From assembly GCA_937916035.1 (NCBI GenBank), contig CALGIH010000022.1, forward strand, positions 1 through 15,950: a DNA stretch of 15,950 bases. The letters are read 5' to 3'. Positions 6,498 to 12,648 of this stretch are shown here, piece after piece. The translations under genes and the position numbers were made by a program. How positions within the stretch are numbered: the first letter of the stretch is position 1; the number at the start of each line of letters is the position of its first letter. The notes beneath the pieces are model-generated. The model was not told the DNA's origin and made no database searches. It saw only the letters and a program-made list of their open reading frames with translations. The DNA is from an uncultured Lacinutrix sp. (lineage in GTDB: Bacteria; Bacteroidota; Bacteroidia; Flavobacteriales; Flavobacteriaceae).

Positions 6498-7367
6498 ATG
6501 ATAGTTAATCCGCAAGAATTTAACTACAGAGTAACTATAGGAATTTTAGTTGTGGCAATTGCTGTATTTACAGCCTTTGGCTTTACAAGCTATTCAACTT
6601 TAAAATCAAGCAAAGATTTTTTAGTGCAAGAAAAAGGACACCTACACAATGAGTTAAGCGAGATTTTAAATCGTTATGATGCATTGGACTCTGAAAATCT
6701 AACCCTCAAATCTCAATTAGATAGCACTATTTATAAAGTTGAAGTTACTCGTAATGCTATTAAAAACTTGGAAGCAAAAGCCAGTTTTAATGCCAGCTTA
6801 CAGAACCAACTAGTATTTCTAAGAGCTCAAAAACGTAGTTTAGAAGATCGTGAAGATTCTTTAATTGGAGTCACGCAAAAAATTGAAGTGGAAAAGCAAG
6901 AGGTAATTCAAGAGCTAAGCTTTGAAAAGACAAATGCTTTGAGAGTAAAAATTGCCTTTGAAAACAAAATAGATAAAGCGAGTCTTATATCTGCAAACTC
7001 CTTCATAGCAAAAGCGTATAAAGCTAGTAATTCTAATAAGATTACTGAAACTTTCAATGCAAAAGATACTGAGCAAATCGAACTGCATTTTGTGATAGCT
7101 GAAAATGGAATAGCACCAGAAGGCAGCAAAGAAATATATGTTCAAATTATTGATCCAGATAATAATATTGTTGCAGATAAAGGCTCAGTAAATTTTGGAG
7201 ATCAATCATTGATTTATAGTGAAAAAGAAAGTGTGCAATATTCAAATTTGGCTTTAGATCTGCGTTTTACAATTCAGAACAATGAAGCTTTTAAAACAGG
7301 AAATTATTATATCAATGTTTTTGAGAATAATAGAAGGCTTGGAGGCACTCAAATTGAATTAAATTAA
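6498..7367 (+). CDS. Membrane-anchored coiled-coil protein of unknown function
   Basis: 289 residues with no cysteine. Residues 13-33 (TIGILVVAIAVFTAFGF and following) form a single transmembrane helix near the N-terminus. About 36-145 is a long helical region with hydrophobic heptad spacing and many Glu, Lys and Gln residues, predicted to be a coiled coil. About 180-289 is a beta-rich C-terminal domain (IELHFVIAENGIAPEGSKE, IYVQIIDPDNNIVADKG, then TGNYYINVFENNRRLGG), resembling a small Ig-like or carbohydrate-module sandwich. With a short N-terminal tail, the rest is most likely periplasmic (N-in), but topology is inference. No Walker motif, so it is not a ParA- or SMC-type ATPase. I believe similar proteins accompany glycyl-tRNA synthetase or comF in other flavobacteria, but could not check. 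A terminator at 7388-7418 separates it from the synthetase. Confidence 0.8.
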   Translation: MIVNPQEFNYRVTIGILVVAIAVFTAFGFTSYSTLKSSKDFLVQEKGHLHNELSEILNRYDALDSENLTLKSQLDSTIYKVEVTRNAIKNLEAKASFNASLQNQLVFLRAQKRSLEDREDSLIGVTQKIEVEKQEVIQELSFEKTNALRVKIAFENKIDKASLISANSFIAKAYKASNSNKITETFNAKDTEQIELHFVIAENGIAPEGSKEIYVQIIDPDNNIVADKGSVNFGDQSLIYSEKESVQYSNLALDLRFTIQNNEAFKTGNYYINVFENNRRLGGTQIELN

Positions 7368-7387
7368 GAAAATAAAATAAATTCATA

Positions 7388-7418
7388 AAACCACTCCATT
7401 AGTACGGAGTGGTTTTTT
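7388..7418 (+). terminator. Rho-independent terminator after the coiled-coil gene
   Basis: AAACCACTCC (7388-7397) and GGAGTGGTTT (7406-7415) pair perfectly around the loop ATTAGTAC, followed by a T run to 7418. It begins 21 nt after the stop codon. The T run merges into the -7 box of the next gene. Confidence 0.85.
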
Positions 7419-7425
7419 ATTTTTG
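7418..7425 (+). promoter_or_regulatory. -7 promoter box (TATTTTTG) for glycyl-tRNA synthetase
   Basis: TATTTTTG is an exact TAnnTTTG match and is followed by exactly four bases (CACA) before ATG 7430, so the transcript should start at or near the start codon. The bases where a -33 TTG would lie are inside the terminator hairpin stem and contain no TTG. Confidence 0.55.
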
Positions 7426-7429
7426 CACA

Positions 7430-8971
7430 ATGGCAAACAACGAAGATCAATTTAAAAAAGTAATCTCTCATGCAAAAGAGTATGGTTACGTATTCCAAAG
7501 TAGTGAGATTTACGATGGACTAAGTGCAGTTTATGATTACGCACAAAATGGTGCGGAACTCAAAAAAAACATTCGCGATTATTGGTGGAAAGCCATGGTG
7601 CAAATGCATGATAATATTGTAGGTATTGACACTGCAATATTTATGCATCCAACAATCTGGAAAGCTTCAGGACACGTTGATGCCTTTAATGATCCATTAA
7701 TAGATAATAAAGATTCTAAAAAACGATATCGTGCAGATGTTTTAATTGAAGATTACTGCGCTAAAATTGAAGCGAAAATTGATAAAGAAGTTTTAAAAGC
7801 TGAAAAACGATTTGGAGATACATTTAATAAAGAAGAATTTATTTCAACGGATCCTAGAGTTGTAGGTTATTATGAAAAAATAGAAAGCATTCTCACAAGA
7901 ATGGGAAAATCTTTAGAAGCTGAAGATTTGGTAGATGTAAAAGCACTCATAGAAGAATTAGAAATAGCAGATCCTTTAACTGGTTCAAGAAATTGGACAG
8001 ATGTTAAGCAGTTTAATTTGATGTTTGGCACAAAACTTGGCGCTTCTGCTGAAACTGCGATGGATTTATACTTACGTCCAGAAACAGCTCAAGGTATTTT
8101 TGTCAACTTTTTGAATGTGCAAAAAACTGGACGAATGAAAATTCCGTTTGGAATTGCACAAACAGGAAAAGCCTTTAGAAACGAGATTGTTGCTAGACAA
8201 TTTATCTTCAGAATGCGTGAGTTTGAACAAATGGAAATGCAATTTTTTATTAAGCCAGGATCTCAAAAAGAGTGGTTTGAGCATTGGAAAGAAACCAGAA
8301 TGAAATGGCATCTGTCTTTGGGAATGGGAGCAGACAACTATCGTTTTCATGACCATGAAAAATTAGCACATTATGCTGATGCAGCTACAGATATTGAGTT
8401 TAAATTTCCATTCGGATTTAAAGAATTAGAAGGTATACACAGTCGTACAGATTTCGATTTAAAACAACACCAAGAATTCTCAGGAAAGAAACTACAATAT
8501 TTTGACCATGAAGACAATACAAGCTATACTCCTTATGTGTTAGAAACATCCATTGGACTAGACAGAATGTTTTTAGCAGTATTCTCAAATTCTTTGGTTG
8601 AAGAAGAACTTGAGAATAACACTACTAGAACCGTTTTAAAATTACCAGCTGTATTAGCACCTGTAAAAGCAGCTATTTTTCCTTTGGTAAAAAAGGATGG
8701 TTTGCCAGAAGTTGCGAAGCAAATTGTTGAGGATTTAAAATGGGATTTTAATGTGTTTTATGATGAAAAAGACGCAGTTGGAAAGCGATACAGACGCCAA
8801 GATGCGAATGGAACACCATTCTGTATTACGGTAGATCACGATACTTTAGTAGACAACACAGTAACTATTCGTTATCGTGATACCATGGTACAAAAAAGAG
8901 TAAAAATAGAGGACTTAAGCAGTATTATAAAACAAGAAGTTGATGTAAAACATTGGTTAATGAAAATGTAG
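7430..8971 (+). CDS. glyS: Glycine--tRNA ligase, single-chain class II (alpha2-type)
   Basis: 513 residues from ATG 7430; charges tRNA-Gly with glycine in the cytoplasm. The catalytic core shows RPETAQGIF from R216, the motif 2 arginine R250 in GKAFRNEI, the FRMREFEQMEMQFF block, and the motif 3 arginine R379 in ETSIGLDRMF. The C-terminal anticodon-binding domain begins around LPAVLAPVKAAIFPL and includes DANGTPFCITVD. This is the homodimeric eukaryote/archaea-like form, as in other Bacteroidota, not the alpha2beta2 GlyQ/GlyS form, and its length is usual for that form. It appears complete. The frame extends back to a GTG at 7409, but that start would place the right arm of the upstream terminator inside the gene, and MANNEDQFKK is the expected start. 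Expression is probably from its own promoter (7418-7425). A strong terminator follows at 8997. Confidence 0.97.
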   Translation: MANNEDQFKKVISHAKEYGYVFQSSEIYDGLSAVYDYAQNGAELKKNIRDYWWKAMVQMHDNIVGIDTAIFMHPTIWKASGHVDAFNDPLIDNKDSKKRYRADVLIEDYCAKIEAKIDKEVLKAEKRFGDTFNKEEFISTDPRVVGYYEKIESILTRMGKSLEAEDLVDVKALIEELEIADPLTGSRNWTDVKQFNLMFGTKLGASAETAMDLYLRPETAQGIFVNFLNVQKTGRMKIPFGIAQTGKAFRNEIVARQFIFRMREFEQMEMQFFIKPGSQKEWFEHWKETRMKWHLSLGMGADNYRFHDHEKLAHYADAATDIEFKFPFGFKELEGIHSRTDFDLKQHQEFSGKKLQYFDHEDNTSYTPYVLETSIGLDRMFLAVFSNSLVEEELENNTTRTVLKLPAVLAPVKAAIFPLVKKDGLPEVAKQIVEDLKWDFNVFYDEKDAVGKRYRRQDANGTPFCITVDHDTLVDNTVTIRYRDTMVQKRVKIEDLSSIIKQEVDVKHWLMKM

Positions 8972-8996
8972 ATAATCCACATAAGATTTAATTTTA

Positions 8997-9032
8997 AAAT
9001 CCTAAACATCATTTGTTTAGGATTTCTTTTTT
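8997..9032 (+). terminator. Rho-independent terminator of glyS
   Basis: AAATCCTAAACA (8997-9008) pairs over all 12 bases with TGTTTAGGATTT (9014-9025) around the 5-nt loop TCATT, followed by C and six T residues. It starts 25 nt after the glyS stop. Confidence 0.88.
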
Positions 9033-9053
9033 GAGGCTATTAATAGTTTGGAA

Positions 9054-9106
9054 ATGAAATATTTCATCGATATTTTATGTCCGTTCATCGAATTAATTAA
9101 ATGAAA
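9054..9106. promoter_or_regulatory. Cluster of TTTCAT/ATGAAA half-sites upstream of the secreted protein gene
   Basis: A perfect 14-bp palindrome, ATGAAATATTTCAT, lies at 9054-9067. The 8-mer TTCATCGA occurs at 9063-9070 and again at 9084-9091, exactly 21 bp (two helical turns) apart. A further ATGAAA is at 9101-9106. The cluster ends about 20 bp before the candidate promoter at 9124, a position suited to an activator. No known binding protein is identified; function is inferred from symmetry and spacing. Confidence 0.35.
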
Positions 9107-9123
9107 GCTAACCATACGACTAA

Positions 9124-9151
9124 TTGTCTTCAAATTATTTAGTTATGTTTT
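9124..9151 (+). promoter_or_regulatory. Candidate promoter TTG-N17-TATGTTTT for the secreted protein
   Basis: TTG at 9124-9126 and TATGTTTT at 9144-9151 are 17 nt apart, within the range reported for Flavobacterium -33/-7 promoters (TTG-N17-23-TAnnTTTG); only the last base of the -7 box differs. The start site would fall near 9157, giving a leader of about 50 nt. A second TATTTTTA box at 9162-9169 has no -33 partner. Confidence 0.38.
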
Positions 9152-9208
9152 AAAAAACTAGTATTTTTAAAACTTCACAAAAAAAGTACTAAAATTAAGA
9201 ATCTTCCT

Positions 9209-12181
9209 ATGAGAACTAAATTACATTGGTTAGCTGCTATTTGTTTATTACTAAGTAGCCAAGTATTTTTCGCACAACAAATTGAAAATAAGCCACAGAA
9301 ACCGGTTTTTACTGGATATCCAACAATGGTAGAACATGTGCCATCAATTGCTTCAAGATCTACATTGGTTAGACCAGATTTAACAAAATCTGAAGAAATG
9401 CAAGACGGAAGAGCTTCAAAATATGATATAGTTCCAGGAAAAGGGTCAACAGGTGATGATGTGTTGGCAAAAACCCCTAATCGCTTAGCGAGTAAGATTC
9501 CTGGTAAAACACCAGAATTAGTTTTTGAAACATCAAACACTTCTGGTTTTCCAACAGATCCTTCCGGTGCAGTTGGGCCAAACCATTATTTTGCTGTAAC
9601 AAATACTGCATTTCAAATATTTGATAAAGCTGGTAATTCATTGACAGGTGGTTTAGTATTACCAAATCCAACCATATTCCCTTCTGGAGGCTGTTGTGAT
9701 TTAACAATATCTTATGACAATGCAGCTGATAGATGGGTAATAACAATGTTAGGTGGTGGCGTTCAAGTTGCTGTTTCAGATGGACCTGACCCAGTTAATG
9801 ATGGATGGACTGTTTATACTTGGGCTGTTGTTTCCGATTACCAAAAACTATCTGTATGGAGTGATGGGTATTATATGACAGAGAATACCGGTTCTGCAGA
9901 GAAAGTTCATGTGTTTGAACGTGCTGCAATGATTGATGATGTATCGGCAGGAACCACACCACAAATTGTATCTTTTCAATTACCAGGATTAGTAACTTTT
10001 GGATTTACGAGTCCGCAAGCATTGAATGTTAGCAATAATAATTTACCAGCAGCTGGAGGAGCTACAATTATTGCATTGCAAGATGACGCTTTTGGAGGAG
10101 GTGTTACACAAGATCATATTAAACTCTGGACCATTGATATGGATTGGGGAACTATTGGAAATTCATCGGTATCTGCGGCAACCGAATTAGGAATTGATGC
10201 TGGAACAGGTGCTGTAACTCCATTCCTTTCTGTTTTTGATGGAGGTAGTTTTTCTAATTTTCCACAACCTGGAGGAGGACAAGCAATTGATGCCATTCAA
10301 AATACTATTATGAATCAAGCTCAGTTTAGAAAATTTGGTTCTTATAATTCTGCACTATTCAATTTTGTTGTTGACGTTGATGGGACTTCAGCTAAACAAG
10401 GAGCAATAAGATGGTATGAGTTAAGACAAGATGGAGATAATCAACCTTGGTCAATATATCAGGAAGGAACTTATACGGCACCAGATAATAGACATGCTTG
10501 GATGGCGAGTTTGATTATGGATGGCCAAGGGAATATTGGAATGGGATATACTACAATGTCAAGTCCAAATAGTACAGATCCAAATGTTGTGGTAAGCTCA
10601 GTGTATACTGGTCGTTTTGCCAACGATGCCTTAGGAACCATGACAATTGCAGAAGAAGTGATTATGTTGGGTGATGCAAATATCCCTTCATTGGATAGGT
10701 ATGGTGATTATAGTAAAATAGATATTGATCCAAGTGATGACAAAAAATTCTGGTTTGTGAATGAAGTTATGTCTGGAGGAAGGAAAAATGTAGCTGGAGT
10801 TTTCCAGATTGCACCTAATACAACTAATGATGTTGGTGTTGTAAGTGTTGATACACCTATGGACGCTACACTTACCAATGCAGAAACAGTAACAGTTACG
10901 GTATTTAATTTTGGTGAAGATCCTGCTTCTGGATTTGATGTAACATACCAAGTTGATGGAGGAGCAATAGTAACTGAGGCCTTTGTAGGTACTCTAGCAT
11001 CACAAACTTCTGCGCAACATACGTTTAGCACAACTGCAGATTTATCTACTGAAGGGCAAACCTATGCAATTATGTCTTGCGCAGATTATACTATTGATGA
11101 AGATAATGGTAATGATTGTGTTACTGAAAACGTCATACATGTTGCAGCAAATGATATTGGAGTTATAGAAATCACTGCACCAACTTCAGGTGAAGGATTA
11201 GGGTCTGAAACTGTCACAGTAACCATTGAAAATTTTGGAACGGCAGACCAATCTGGTTTTAACGTTAATTATATTATTGATGGAGGTAGTCCAGTTGTTG
11301 AAACGGTAGCCACAACAGTGGCTGCAGGGAATACAATATCATATTCTTTTACAACTCTAGCTAATTTATCTAGTGTTGGCACCTATAGTTTTACATCCTC
11401 TTCTTTGCTAGTTGGAGACGCTGATGCATCAAATAACACTGCTTCAAGAATGGTAGCTAATGTTGCTTGTTCAACTGTAACTAATGGGGCTAATTTTGGT
11501 ATTGGCCCAGATAATGGAGATGTAACAGAATCTATTATTGCGGTTACTGAAAATATTATCATTTCAGATGTTAATGTTACCATTAATTTAAATCATACGT
11601 TTGATGGAGATTTAGAAATTAAATTAGTAGCACCAGATGGTTCAACTGAAGTAATGCTTTCTAACAGAAATGGAGAAGGAGGAGACAACTATACAAATAC
11701 CGTTTTTGACGATGATGCAGGGTCAAGTATTGCATCTGGATCTGCTCCTTTTGCCGGGTCATTTACTCCAGATGGAGATTTAAATGATTTAAATGGACTT
11801 TCTTCTGTTGGAGATTGGAAACTTGTTATTACTGATAGAGCAGCTGGAGATGGTGGTGCACTTTTAGATTGGACGTTGCAATTATGTGCTAGTACGTCTC
11901 TTTCTGTTAATGATTATTTAGTTGATGCTGATGCCTTTGAAATAATTTATAAAGGGAACGATCAATATTTAGTTAAATTATCAACAACTTCAATTAATGA
12001 ACGTTTAGAATTAACTGTTAAAAATGTTCTTGGTCAGACACTTTTATGGAAAACATTAGAAAATGAAACTGGACAAGGCTATGAATATAATCTGGATATG
12101 TCTTATGTTTCTTCAGGCATATACTTTGTAAGGATTGGAAATGCTCGAGCTGGAAATGTAAAACGAATTATTGTAGATTAA
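9209..12181 (+). CDS. T9SS-secreted protein with exported beta-rich domain, two CARDB-like repeats, P-domain and C-terminal sorting domain
   Basis: 990 residues, a large secreted protein. Residues 1-22 are a Sec signal peptide (KLHWLAAICLLLSSQVFFA). About 100-538 is a beta-rich domain beginning with DPSGAVGPNHYF (from D117), then YDNAADRWVI and DYQKLSVWSDGYYMT (from D210). This is a conserved pattern of uncharacterised exported bacterial proteins, probably propeller-like. Two CARDB-like Ig repeats follow (about 541-645 and 647-750), each with DVGV or DIGV at the start and VTVxxxNFG in the middle. About 753-894 is a proprotein-convertase P-domain (INLNHTFDGDLEIKLVAPDG, then SSVGDWKLVITDRAAGDGGALLDWTLQL). 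About 900-990 is a T9SS type A sorting domain (ELTVKNVLGQTLLWKTLE, then SSGIYFVRI and a final RIIVD), which is removed on export while the protein is attached to the surface or released. No Ser/His/Asp protease catalytic domain is visible beside the P-domain. Adhesion or surface binding is the likeliest job, but that is inference. Confidence 0.9.
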   Translation: MRTKLHWLAAICLLLSSQVFFAQQIENKPQKPVFTGYPTMVEHVPSIASRSTLVRPDLTKSEEMQDGRASKYDIVPGKGSTGDDVLAKTPNRLASKIPGKTPELVFETSNTSGFPTDPSGAVGPNHYFAVTNTAFQIFDKAGNSLTGGLVLPNPTIFPSGGCCDLTISYDNAADRWVITMLGGGVQVAVSDGPDPVNDGWTVYTWAVVSDYQKLSVWSDGYYMTENTGSAEKVHVFERAAMIDDVSAGTTPQIVSFQLPGLVTFGFTSPQALNVSNNNLPAAGGATIIALQDDAFGGGVTQDHIKLWTIDMDWGTIGNSSVSAATELGIDAGTGAVTPFLSVFDGGSFSNFPQPGGGQAIDAIQNTIMNQAQFRKFGSYNSALFNFVVDVDGTSAKQGAIRWYELRQDGDNQPWSIYQEGTYTAPDNRHAWMASLIMDGQGNIGMGYTTMSSPNSTDPNVVVSSVYTGRFANDALGTMTIAEEVIMLGDANIPSLDRYGDYSKIDIDPSDDKKFWFVNEVMSGGRKNVAGVFQIAPNTTNDVGVVSVDTPMDATLTNAETVTVTVFNFGEDPASGFDVTYQVDGGAIVTEAFVGTLASQTSAQHTFSTTADLSTEGQTYAIMSCADYTIDEDNGNDCVTENVIHVAANDIGVIEITAPTSGEGLGSETVTVTIENFGTADQSGFNVNYIIDGGSPVVETVATTVAAGNTISYSFTTLANLSSVGTYSFTSSSLLVGDADASNNTASRMVANVACSTVTNGANFGIGPDNGDVTESIIAVTENIIISDVNVTINLNHTFDGDLEIKLVAPDGSTEVMLSNRNGEGGDNYTNTVFDDDAGSSIASGSAPFAGSFTPDGDLNDLNGLSSVGDWKLVITDRAAGDGGALLDWTLQLCASTSLSVNDYLVDADAFEIIYKGNDQYLVKLSTTSINERLELTVKNVLGQTLLWKTLENETGQGYEYNLDMSYVSSGIYFVRIGNARAGNVKRIIVD

Positions 12182-12201
12182 TTTTAATTACATAATTTAA
12201 T

Positions 12202-12235
12202 AAAAAAGAGAAGGCGCTAACCTTCTCTTTTTTTT
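12202..12235. terminator. Bidirectional terminator between the secreted protein and small lipoprotein genes
   Basis: AAAAAAGAGAAGG (12202-12214) pairs with CCTTCTCTTTTTT (12221-12233) around the loop CGCTAA, with T runs in both reading directions. It serves the convergent genes ending at 12181 and 12217. The stop codon of the minus-strand gene (bases 12217-12219) lies in the loop, so its last five codons are encoded by one arm of the hairpin. Confidence 0.88.
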
Positions 12236-12597
12236 ATTTCTATTAATGAAATAGGATTTGCGTCAGTACATCGATTCATCATTCTTAATGGTCGATACTT
12301 ATAATATATCTTTTGAGCGTCTTTTCTTAAGGTTTCATAAGTTTCTTCAGAAATGTTAATGGGATCAAATTTAGCTTTAGTCGCTTGGTCTATAATAATA
12401 TATTCACATTTACTGTTTTTTAAATGTTTGATTTCACCTACATGAAATCCATCATTAATCATTTGTGTATCCATGACTTTATTAACCGATTGTTCATTGC
12501 TCATTGTGTTGTCACTTGTTTTCTGAACTGTTTTTTTAGATGAATTACAAGAAGTTAAAAATAACATCATACTTGCCGTGAATATTTTTATTAGCAT
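12217..12597 (-). CDS. Small lipoprotein of unknown function
   Basis: 126 residues from ATG 12597. Residues 1-16 form a lipoprotein signal (MLIKIFTASMMLFLTS) with a good lipobox LTS-C17; the mature end begins CNSSKK, without the acidic residues of known Bacteroidota surface-export signals, so it is probably anchored on the periplasmic face. A polar linker rich in Ser, Thr and Asn follows. The rest is a compact domain with GEIKHLKNSKCEYIIID, then DPINISEETYETL and YYKYRPLRMMNRC, ending NPISLIEIKKREG. The two Cys of this domain could form a disulfide in the periplasm. Proteins with a YxPxRxxxRC...ANPI ending are, as far as I recall, common uncharacterised Bacteroidota lipoproteins. The frame can be extended to a TTG at 12624, which was rejected because it displaces the signal. 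It follows the barrel gene by 51 bp and may be co-transcribed or use its own promoter. Confidence 0.8.
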   Translation of the reverse strand: MLIKIFTASMMLFLTSCNSSKKTVQKTSDNTMSNEQSVNKVMDTQMINDGFHVGEIKHLKNSKCEYIIIDQATKAKFDPINISEETYETLRKDAQKIYYKYRPLRMMNRCTDANPISLIEIKKREG

Positions 12598-12607
12598 CTC
12601 AATTGTT

Positions 12608-12624
12608 TTGATTTTAAAAATCAA
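12608..12624. repeat. 17-nt perfect inverted repeat before the small lipoprotein gene
   Basis: TTGATTTT (12608-12615) and AAAATCAA (12617-12624) are perfect inverted arms around a single A. They lie 10-27 nt before ATG 12597, just downstream of a loosely matching minus-strand -7 box (TATTTTTTG, 12629-12637, one base too long). This position fits an operator or a leader stem. It is too AT-rich and lacks the T run for a terminator of the barrel gene. Confidence 0.35.
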
Positions 12625-12648
12625 TGTACAAAAAATATGCCTTTATTT

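Noticed and set aside
7409..7429. GTG start for glycyl-tRNA synthetase
   Set aside because: It lies in the right arm of the upstream terminator and adds a non-family MVFYFCT; ATG 7430 matches the expected N-terminus.
9175..9540. Antisense open frame over the start of the secreted protein gene
   Set aside because: It is low-complexity in frame, has no motifs or promoter, and covers the signal-peptide end of a convincing gene.
10708..11031. Antisense open frame of 107 codons inside the secreted protein gene
   Set aside because: It is fully contained in a well-supported gene with recognisable Ig-like repeats; the Ser/Thr/Val-rich translation is a frame shadow.
10828..11460. Two similar Ig-like repeats as a possible recent DNA duplication
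   Set aside because: The resemblance is at the protein level (DVGV/DIGV and VTVxxxNFG); the nucleotide sequences have diverged, so it is an old domain repeat.
12598..12624. TTG start of the small lipoprotein
   Set aside because: The start is inside the 17-nt inverted repeat and displaces the signal; ATG 12597 gives a standard lipobox.
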